Shown here in pieces: positions 41,632 to 47,091 of a stretch of DNA of 47,091 nt. The DNA comes from Methanocorpusculaceae archaeon UBA456. GTDB taxonomy: Archaea > Halobacteriota > Methanomicrobia > Methanomicrobiales > Methanocorpusculaceae. The notes under the pieces were generated by a model, which did no database searches, was not told the origin of the DNA, and saw only the letters and a list, made by a program, of their open reading frames with translations. The position numbers and the translations under genes were made by a program. The stretch is from contig DAJQ01000019.1 in assembly GCA_002496395.1 (NCBI GenBank), forward strand, positions 7,735-54,825, in the 5' to 3' direction. The first letter of the stretch is position 1, and each line of letters begins with the position of its first letter.

Positions 41632-42603
41632 ATGGAAGGCGGAGAGCGGGAGGGGGAATGGCAGGAGAGGCAGTTTCTGATAGCCGGCATGGCCATCACC
41701 TATTCTTTTCAGGTAAACAGGCGGAGAAAATACCCCTGCATCATTGCAAAGGAGAGTGGGAAGCTCCTCGTGGAAGCTCCCGCCCCTATGACAGAGAAGG
41801 CAGCCAAACGCTTTCTGAAAGCAAATGAAAGCTGGATCATTTCAGTCTTTCAAAAGGAGGATAAGAGCGGTACATTCCGGAATGGAACCGTGACACTTGA
41901 CGGAGAGGAGATCCCCTATTACGTCACGGTCAACAGGAAGAGGAAGCGGATCGCCATCACTATCCGGGATGATCTCGGAATCGAGATCCGATCCCCTGTT
42001 CCGCTGAACGCTGCAGAGGCGGAGTTCTCGATCGCAGATGTCTCGGAATGGATTAGAAAAACCCGTTCGAAGAAGATGGTGTGGCGTGAGAATATGCTAT
42101 CCAGGCAGTATGCAGAGGGTGAGACGATCCCCTTCCAGGGGCGGGTGCTGACAATCCGTCATACCGAGTCGGAAGGGATATTCTCCGCATCGATCCGGGG
42201 CGGCGAACTCTGGATCGCTCTTCCCCCCGGCAGACGGGCAGAAGAAGAGCTGCCCCGGATCAGGGAGGCGGTTATGAACTGTTATGCAGACGAAATCCGG
42301 CCTGTTGCAGTGGATATCGCTGCCGCATCAGCAGAGGCGATTGGTGTCGCCTGTCCCCGGGTGCGGTTTGGGTACCAGAAACGGCGTTTTGGATCCTGCA
42401 CCCCGAAGAATGGGATCATCATCAATATCAGAGTCGCGATGGCTCCGCCGCAATACCTCGAATATACGATCATCCATGAGGTCTGCCACCTGGTGGAGAG
42501 GAACCACCAGCAGCGGTTCTGGGATCTGGTGGCAACGCTCCTGCCGGCATATAAGGGGCTCCATGATGAACTCCAGAAGGAAGGGATGCAGTACTGCTTC
42601 TGA
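41632..42603 (+). CDS. YgjP-type (WLM/DUF45) zinc metallopeptidase with duplicated N-terminal domain
   Basis: A predicted zinc peptidase of the YgjP/DUF45 type. The C-terminal active site is YTIIHEVCHLVERNHQQRFW, with H282, E283, H286 and the third ligand H292. FGYQKRRFGSCTPKNGIIIN just before is a typical family block. The N-terminal beta-rich domain occurs twice: residues about 24-75 (YSFQVNRRRKYPCIIAKESG onward) and about 97-148 (YYVTVNRKRKRIAITIRDDL onward). YgjP proteins are normally about 240 residues long; this one has 323, the excess corresponding to the extra copy. ATG 41632 is used; an in-frame M20 is an alternative. It is divergent from the JAMM gene. Confidence 0.85.
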   Translation: MEGGEREGEWQERQFLIAGMAITYSFQVNRRRKYPCIIAKESGKLLVEAPAPMTEKAAKRFLKANESWIISVFQKEDKSGTFRNGTVTLDGEEIPYYVTVNRKRKRIAITIRDDLGIEIRSPVPLNAAEAEFSIADVSEWIRKTRSKKMVWRENMLSRQYAEGETIPFQGRVLTIRHTESEGIFSASIRGGELWIALPPGRRAEEELPRIREAVMNCYADEIRPVAVDIAAASAEAIGVACPRVRFGYQKRRFGSCTPKNGIIINIRVAMAPPQYLEYTIIHEVCHLVERNHQQRFWDLVATLLPAYKGLHDELQKEGMQYCF

Positions 42604-42628
42604 GGTGGCGGGAGATGAGGGGCTGCCC

Positions 42629-43273
42629 TTAGAAAAAACGGCGCCTCGCACCCTCTTTCGATCTGTTCATACCGGGCATGGTTTCGAGTGCCTCCCTGAT
42701 CTCCGGCAGCCTCCGCTGCACACAATTCCAGACGAGCCTGAGATCGGTTCCATAGCAGGGTGAGATCATGCCGGGGAGCGCACCCAGTGCATCCCAGGGA
42801 ACAGATGGCGATAGCGCCTTATGCTCGTTTGGGATGCAGGAGCTGAGGAGACCAATCGTCCTGATGTGCGAGAGGACCGCATTACTCGTTTTTGCATCCG
42901 AGACGAAGACTTCATAGATAATCCCGCGGCAGGCAAGTTCTATATCAGTGATCGATCTAACAATCTCCCTCTGGAAGAGGAGAACCTGTGCCTGGGAGAG
43001 GGGTTCTGCCTGCATGATACAGGGAGTAAGCTGATCCCGCAACCCTTTCAGGGAGATGAGAACGATCTTCTGACCCGCCCTCTTCTCAATAAAGCAGCTC
43101 AGTTCGGCCATATCAAGAAGATCCCGATCCTCTGAGAAGGCGGCGATCACATGGAGCGCATCATCGCCGGGGAGAGGCGGGGTGAAGACACCAAGCTGCG
43201 TCACCCCAAATGTCGCGGCCATCTCAGCCTTTAATCCTTTCAGGAGTGAGACAACCTCCTTTCTCGACCGCAT
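42629..43273 (-). CDS. single-chain MNT-HEPN protein with eroded active sites
   Basis: Residues 1-90 read like a minimal nucleotidyltransferase (MntA-type): GVTQLGVFTPPLPGDDALHV aligns with the strand-loop GS..RG..SDiDllv, and DLLDMAELSCFIEKRAGQKI with the following helix. The GS, RG and second aspartate positions are changed. Residues 100-200 read like a HepT-type HEPN domain: FQREIVRSITDIELACRGII, then VPWDALGALPGMISPCYGTD and LRLVWNCVQRRLPEIREALE. In active HepT the middle reads W..i.g.RN.iaH.Y; here the RN and H positions are lost (PGMISPCY). A two-gene antitoxin/toxin system would have been fused and lost both activities. Function is unknown. Confidence 0.7.
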   Translation of the reverse strand: MRSRKEVVSLLKGLKAEMAATFGVTQLGVFTPPLPGDDALHVIAAFSEDRDLLDMAELSCFIEKRAGQKIVLISLKGLRDQLTPCIMQAEPLSQAQVLLFQREIVRSITDIELACRGIIYEVFVSDAKTSNAVLSHIRTIGLLSSCIPNEHKALSPSVPWDALGALPGMISPCYGTDLRLVWNCVQRRLPEIREALETMPGMNRSKEGARRRFF

Positions 43274-43334
43274 CTATTCCTGCCCCCGGCTATTCATACC
43301 ACTATTTTCAGACAATACGACTATTTAGGCTCAC

Positions 43335-43547
43335 CTATTTCTTCCCCATATCCTGGAGGAAACGGTTCTTATGGATAGCGGGAAGAGGAGAAAAAGACGC
43401 TTCCATCTCTTTTTTTCGCCGCATATCCCTCATTCTGGAGAGTGAGATGATCATGCGGACAGATGTTATGGTAAAGAATATCAGAAGCGCTATTGCTGCT
43501 GTCAGGAGGAGATAGACGACGAGATCCGAATGATATGAGAGAACCAT
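43335..43547 (-). CDS. small single-pass membrane protein
   Basis: A 70-residue protein of unknown function. One membrane segment (about 10-32, LVVYLLLTAAIALLIFFTI and following) is followed by a basic stretch RMRDMRRKK and a polar tail. ATG 43547 is supported by a TATA-like CTATATAG (plus strand, 43574-43581), 27-34 bases upstream, and lack of a ribosome site, so it is likely leaderless. It stands between the MNT-HEPN gene and the ABC permease operon, facing neither directly, and may be unrelated to both. Confidence 0.6.
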   Translation of the reverse strand: MVLSYHSDLVVYLLLTAAIALLIFFTITSVRMIISLSRMRDMRRKKEMEASFSPLPAIHKNRFLQDMGKK

Positions 43548-43573
43548 CTAAGTATGGTAACCTCACACCCCAC

Positions 43574-43581
43574 CTATATAG
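43574..43581 (-). promoter_or_regulatory. TATA-like box of the small membrane protein
   Basis: CTATATAG is a self-complementary TATA-like element at a leaderless distance from the start at 43547. The ABC permease gene stop is about 43 bases further upstream. Confidence 0.45.
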
Positions 43582-43623
43582 CTTTTTCCCGGCGATCAGG
43601 CAGAGCCGCCCGATTTCCTCTGC

Positions 43624-44697
43624 TCACTGAGGCAGGCGGCTGATCCTCCCTGCGTACCTGGTCAGGAGGAGTGAGAGGAGAAGGGAGAATGCCAGGAGAC
43701 CGAAGAGCAGGACCCAGTGAACAGAACCTATCGTCCCGACTGAGAGCCTGACGATGAGGTTTAAGGGGTTGTAGGGGAATGACATCGCTATGATGATCAG
43801 GACGACGACCGCTGTAGAGAAGATAAACTGTGCGCTCGTCCTCTCCCGGTAATGAAGGGCGCAGAAGGCGCCGATAATGATCAGGATCATCGATCCCGCC
43901 ACCACATGAAGCAGGATCTCAAGCGGGTGCTGCACCACGATCCCGTTTGCTGCAAGGAGGAGAAGCCATGCGGCAGACTGGATCGGTACAATCGCGATGC
44001 AGGCAAGGATCTTCCCCCAGAGCATCTCGCCATACGTGACAGTTGTTGAGAGGAGGGTCTCAAGCGTCCCTGCCTGGTACTCTTCTGTGATGAGATCGAT
44101 GATCAGTGCGGCAGATATGATCGCGGGCATGAAGACAAGAAGCGGGATTAAGAGGCCAAATACAAACTCAAAGTAGCTGGATCTCTCTCTCGTTTCGGGA
44201 AATTCCAGATGTATCGGGGTCAGTGTCAGCCGATTGGATCTCACGGACCTGAGTTCCTCTTCATAGACAAGAAACGCTTCTTTCAACTTCACCTCTACAA
44301 CTGCCGACTGGATATCATTCTGGAGCATATAGAGGGTCACCAGAACCGGCTCATCCGCATCAGCAGGGGTATCCGGAACAAAGACCACTGCCTGAAGCTG
44401 CCGCTCCTTCAGTGAAGCAATGGCAGGATCCAGATCCATTCTGTATGCCCTGAGATCCGGCCTGTCATCGATGATCGAATAGAGATCCCCATCGGAACCG
44501 ACATACCCGATCCCATATTCAACACCCCGGTATCCTGCGAGAGCATTCGGATCGTACATCGTCGTCAGTCCGACCATCAGGAAAGACGAGAAGAGGGCGA
44601 TGAAAAGCTGGAGGAGGATCGCAAAGACGATCGTCTTTTCAGCATAGATTCCGCCAAGTTCCTTCTTTGTTACTATCAGGACATTCCGGCTCTTCAT
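43624..44697 (-). CDS. ABC-2 type transporter permease
   Basis: A 357-residue permease of the ABC-2 (NatB-like) type. One membrane segment near residues 22-45 is followed by a large outside domain (about 48-180) that lacks a known motif. Five membrane segments follow from about 180, including FGLLIPLLVFMPAIISAALI and the amphipathic DLITEEYQAGTLETLLSTTV stretch that is typical of ABC-2 permeases and contacts the ATPase. The ATG overlaps the upstream permease gene stop by four bases. It needs an ABC ATPase, and the divergent partial gene at 46670 is the likely partner. Substrate could be sodium, a drug, a lipid or a small peptide. Confidence 0.87.
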   Translation of the reverse strand: MKSRNVLIVTKKELGGIYAEKTIVFAILLQLFIALFSSFLMVGLTTMYDPNALAGYRGVEYGIGYVGSDGDLYSIIDDRPDLRAYRMDLDPAIASLKERQLQAVVFVPDTPADADEPVLVTLYMLQNDIQSAVVEVKLKEAFLVYEEELRSVRSNRLTLTPIHLEFPETRERSSYFEFVFGLLIPLLVFMPAIISAALIIDLITEEYQAGTLETLLSTTVTYGEMLWGKILACIAIVPIQSAAWLLLLAANGIVVQHPLEILLHVVAGSMILIIIGAFCALHYRERTSAQFIFSTAVVVLIIIAMSFPYNPLNLIVRLSVGTIGSVHWVLLFGLLAFSLLLSLLLTRYAGRISRLPQ

Positions 44698-46505
44698 AGT
44701 GGGATCACCCCGCTTACCGTGAGATTATAGATGGCATGAATGATTGTGGCAAGGATAATACCCGGTATATACCAGCGGAGTCCTCCAACTTTCAGGGCGA
44801 CTGCGACGACTGCTAGACAGCCGGCATGGAGGAGGAATGGCATCCAGAGAAGCTGAAGAGAGAGGAACATGACACTCCCAAAGACCGATTCTGTCACCTG
44901 GGCAATGGTTGCAAAGAGGAGGAGTTTCTCTCCGGCAAGAAAACCGAGGGCTGTTGCAACGGATCCAAAGATGACAAGCCGCCAGGTAAGGCCGCCGGGG
45001 AGAATCCGTGCCAGTGCATAGATCCCAATTGACTTGGCCACCTCCTCAGTCACTGCTGCATATCCGATCAGGAGAAGCAGAGAGAGTGGCATCGGGAGAT
45101 TGAAGAAGAGGACAAGCCCCATCAGCTGTACCATGAAGACAAACGGGATGACAAGTCCTCCAAGGATACCAACAGAGATGAGCGGGTACGTCTTTGAGAT
45201 TCCTGCTGAGATGAATTCGATAGTCCGTGGAATCAGGCGGTGGAGTGAGAAGAGCCGCTCTTCAGTGAAGTTCACAGAACCGGCATAGAGCAGGATGATG
45301 CTTGTCAGGTAAAAGAGGCTTGTTGAATAGAGATAATCCATCAGAGTAAACGAGTCGCCCTGAATCTCAAGGATGATCAGGGTAAGCGGTGAGATGAGGG
45401 AGACGACATGGACATTGGCGAAGATGCTTGGGAAGAAGAGGTAGGATGTGGCCATTGTCGAGAAGAAGATCGAGAGGAAGGAGAGCTCCTTGAAACTGCG
45501 TGCGAGCATCCCGATGACAAGAGCGCTTGCGAGGAAGAAGAAAATAACCGGGATCAGCGGGAGGATGGTGTTTATGGGGAGGGAACTGATCAGGATGAGA
45601 ATGAGTGATATTGCGACCATCATTACGAAATAGGGGAGCGCCTTTCCGATGATGATGGCAGAGGGATGGTACGGTGCTGAAAGGAGGACCTCGCCCCGCC
45701 GTTCGATCCGCTCATTCATGATGCTCATCATGAAAAACTGCGAGGTGAAGTAGAGGGGGAAGATGAAGACGAAGATCAGGATGATCGAATCGAAAGGGAG
45801 CGGAGGTGAGAGCTGGTTGGGCGTCCTGAATGATCCTGATCCTGATTCCTGGCCGATCACCTGCGAGTACCGGCTGATGGTATCATCCTGTGCTGCCGTC
45901 CGTGAGATCTCAGCTCTCAGTTGATCGGGTTCATAAGGAACAGTTCCCTTCGGTGTTGCAACAGGAACAATATCTCCCCTCGGCTCGGGAGCTTCCCTCT
46001 GTGGGATTGGAGATACCTGCTGGCCGCTCTGGGTTGCAGTAAAGTCGATTGTGCTTCTTTCGTATATCCTGTCAATCCAGAGTGGATATGCAGCATAGAG
46101 ATCCGGCTCCTGCACATTGATGAATGCAGAATATCCTTCGAAAACCTGTTCGAGCGAAGTGACTGCGGCACGCCCTTTCTCGGTATCCTGTACATACACC
46201 TCACTGCCCAGGATGATGATGTCGTATGAATCCCTGGTATTCAGAAGCGATGGGCGTGAATCGAGATAGACGATGAAACGGGGATCTCCTGCGATCATCT
46301 CGCCTGCTGCTGCATTATCGGTTCCGAGCTGGTACATTCCATCCTGGATATGAAGACCGCTCTGTGCTGTGAGTCCGGATGCGGCAACCAGGAGGAGAAA
46401 GAGGATAATCGCGGCTGGCAGGATGCCCCGGCCCATTGTCGAAAAGGTGCGCAGAAACTCCCATCGTGCCATAACGAGGATCTGCCGGATATACCCCACG
46501 CTCAT
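44694..46505 (-). CDS. ABC-2 permease fused to a PrsW-like intramembrane protease domain
   Basis: A 603-residue membrane protein. Residues 1-415 are an ABC-2 permease with one N-terminal membrane segment, a long external domain (about 48-235) containing a proline-rich stretch (SPIPQREAPEPRGDIVPVAT), and membrane helices from 240, including ERRGEVLLSAPYHPSAIIIG. Residues about 440-603 form a separate multi-helix domain with AAVTEEVAKSIG (E487, E488, K491), H560 and ATIIHAIYN (H590, N594), the arrangement of PrsW-like proteases. A CPBP protease is the alternative, as both have EE and HxxxN motifs. The ATG is preceded by a TATA box at 46530-46537. The next gene overlaps by four bases. Confidence 0.75.
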   Translation of the reverse strand: MSVGYIRQILVMARWEFLRTFSTMGRGILPAAIILFLLLVAASGLTAQSGLHIQDGMYQLGTDNAAAGEMIAGDPRFIVYLDSRPSLLNTRDSYDIIILGSEVYVQDTEKGRAAVTSLEQVFEGYSAFINVQEPDLYAAYPLWIDRIYERSTIDFTATQSGQQVSPIPQREAPEPRGDIVPVATPKGTVPYEPDQLRAEISRTAAQDDTISRYSQVIGQESGSGSFRTPNQLSPPLPFDSIILIFVFIFPLYFTSQFFMMSIMNERIERRGEVLLSAPYHPSAIIIGKALPYFVMMVAISLILILISSLPINTILPLIPVIFFFLASALVIGMLARSFKELSFLSIFFSTMATSYLFFPSIFANVHVVSLISPLTLIILEIQGDSFTLMDYLYSTSLFYLTSIILLYAGSVNFTEERLFSLHRLIPRTIEFISAGISKTYPLISVGILGGLVIPFVFMVQLMGLVLFFNLPMPLSLLLLIGYAAVTEEVAKSIGIYALARILPGGLTWRLVIFGSVATALGFLAGEKLLLFATIAQVTESVFGSVMFLSLQLLWMPFLLHAGCLAVVAVALKVGGLRWYIPGIILATIIHAIYNLTVSGVIPL

Positions 46506-46529
46506 ACACGCCTACATAGGACATTTCTT

Positions 46530-46537
46530 CTATAAAA
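46530..46537 (-). promoter_or_regulatory. TATA box of the permease operon
   Basis: TTTTATAG (minus strand) lies 25-32 bases upstream of ATG 46505, consistent with a leaderless first gene of the two-permease operon. Confidence 0.5.
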
Positions 46538-46613
46538 TTGTCGGTATCGGGGGCAGAGCGGGGAATCTCCGGAGGCTGTCAGAGGGTTTGAAGGGAGAGA
46601 ACAGAATAGCTCA

Positions 46614-46631
46614 GGAGGAGGGTCCTCCTCC
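46614..46631. promoter_or_regulatory. palindrome in the divergent ABC promoter region
   Basis: GGAGGAGG (46614-46621) and CCTCCTCC (46624-46631) are perfect inverse complements separated by GT. The element ends eight bases before the TATA-like TTATTATA (46639-46646) of the ATPase gene and lies 77 bases from the TATA box of the divergent permease operon. It could be an operator for one or both sides. Confidence 0.5.
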
Positions 46632-46638
46632 GGCACTC

Positions 46639-46646
46639 TTATTATA
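46639..46646 (+). promoter_or_regulatory. TATA-like box of the ABC ATPase gene
   Basis: TTATTATA is positioned so that transcription would start at about 46668-46672. This supports ATG 46670, not the in-frame ATG 46655, as the translation start. Confidence 0.5.
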
Positions 46647-46669
46647 TTGAAAGGATGAACCGTCTCAGT

Positions 46670-47091
46670 ATGATCCATGCCCGGGATGTTCGAAAAGAGT
46701 TCGATTCATTTGTTGCACTGAAAGGAGTTGACGTTGATGTCGATAAGAATGGAATTTTTGGAATCATCGGGCATAACGGGGCCGGGAAGACGACATTCCT
46801 GAAGATATGTGCCGGGCTGCTCACCCCTACGTCAGGCACCCTTGAGATTGATGGCATCGATGTCATTGCCGATCCAAATGCACTGAAGGAGCGGCTTGGA
46901 TACCTGCCTGAAGAATCGCGGCTGTACGATACCATGACAATCTCGTCGTACCTCTCATTCTTCGGTGAGATCTACGGGATGCCCCGGAGGGAGATCAAAA
47001 GCCGGTCTGAAGAGCTTCTCTTCTCATTGAACCTCGCAGATGAAGGCAAAAAGCTCGGGGAGCTCTCAAAAGGGATGCGGCGGAAGGTTGC
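46670..47091 (+). CDS. ABC transporter ATP-binding protein, 5' part
   Basis: ATPase subunit of an ABC-2 type exporter, running off the window. MIHARDVRKEFDSFVALKGV is the usual start. Walker A is IGHNGAGKTTFL, the Q-loop region reads LGYLPEESRLYDTMT (Q replaced by E at the usual position), and the ABC signature is LSKGMRRKV at the edge. The Walker B motif lies outside the window. ATG 46655 is possible; ATG 46670 fits the TATA spacing and gives a standard N-terminus. It is divergent from the two-permease operon, and this pairing supports a common exporter, regulated from the shared 165-base region. Confidence 0.9.
   Translation, partial: MIHARDVRKEFDSFVALKGVDVDVDKNGIFGIIGHNGAGKTTFLKICAGLLTPTSGTLEIDGIDVIADPNALKERLGYLPEESRLYDTMTISSYLSFFGEIYGMPRREIKSRSEELLFSLNLADEGKKLGELSKGMRRKV

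Noticed and set aside
1..47091. CRISPR arrays, tRNA, rRNA or selenocysteine elements
   Set aside because: No regularly spaced repeats, cloverleaf-like sequences or in-frame UGA in a conserved protein were recognised by eye; a computational scan was not possible.

Overview
This window looks like a chromosomal segment from a methanogenic archaeon, most probably of the order Methanomicrobiales. The call rests on gene content and gene style, not on any database hit. It carries the archaeal Ahb route to heme, an archaetidylinositol-phosphate synthase-like gene, an archaeal RibL-type FAD synthetase, an ATP-dependent archaeal DNA ligase, NreA with a PCNA-binding tail, a DUF2117 protein, and many PAS/REC/histidine-kinase proteins. 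Some genes have Shine-Dalgarno sites and tight stop/start overlaps. Others start about 25-30 bases downstream of a TATA-like box and are probably leaderless.

Layout. (1) 1-3468: end of a bacterial-PH-like protein, then a compact heme operon ahbD-ahbA-ahbB-ahbC with overlapping genes. (2) 3516-4968: a pRiA4b/TnpR-like protein with a zinc tail and a predicted DEDD-type exonuclease. (3) 11237-4931, minus strand: a thioesterase, then pyrG, guaAb, argD, hisC, an AK6-type adenylate kinase and a CDP-alcohol phosphotransferase; pyrG to the last gene are nearly contiguous. (4) 11323-16856, plus strand: a PEGA-domain surface protein, a GNAT acetyltransferase, then DJ-1 family protein, GT2 glycosyltransferase, TPR-winged-helix protein and BrxD-like ATPase. 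(5) 17116-25358: an accessory tract with a Schlafen-type AlbA_2 regulator, a TPR protein, three RelE-superfamily toxin-antitoxin pairs, a P-loop kinase, a DUF4143 ATPase, a YhaM-like HD nuclease and a DUF6398 protein. (6) 25363-27969: hisD, two tiny related membrane proteins and a YycJ-like metallo-beta-lactamase. (7) 35452-28030, minus strand: DUF2117, nreA, DNA ligase, an uncharacterised helical-repeat protein, a HisKA_2 kinase and a REC-PAS-PAS regulator. (8) 35750-40044, plus strand: an iron alcohol dehydrogenase overlapping a PAS-GAF histidine kinase, a CheY-like regulator and a REC-PAS protein with a kinase-like tail lacking the usual histidine. (9) 40034-43547: DUF2284, RibL, a JAMM protease-like protein, a YgjP-type metallopeptidase with an internal duplication, a degenerate MNT-HEPN fusion and a small membrane protein. 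(10) 43624-47091: two ABC-2 type permeases, one fused to a PrsW-like membrane protease domain, divergent from an ABC ATPase that runs off the end.

The most promising less-described items are the coupled GT2/TPR-winged-helix/BrxD-like ATPase genes (13095-16856), the MNT-HEPN single-chain protein with both active sites eroded (42629-43273), the alcohol dehydrogenase/phosphorelay gene string (35750-40044), and the ABC permease-PrsW fusion with a perfect-arm palindrome in its divergent promoter. No tRNA, rRNA, CRISPR array or insertion sequence was recognised. Residue numbers were counted by hand from the start codons given and may be off by one or two.
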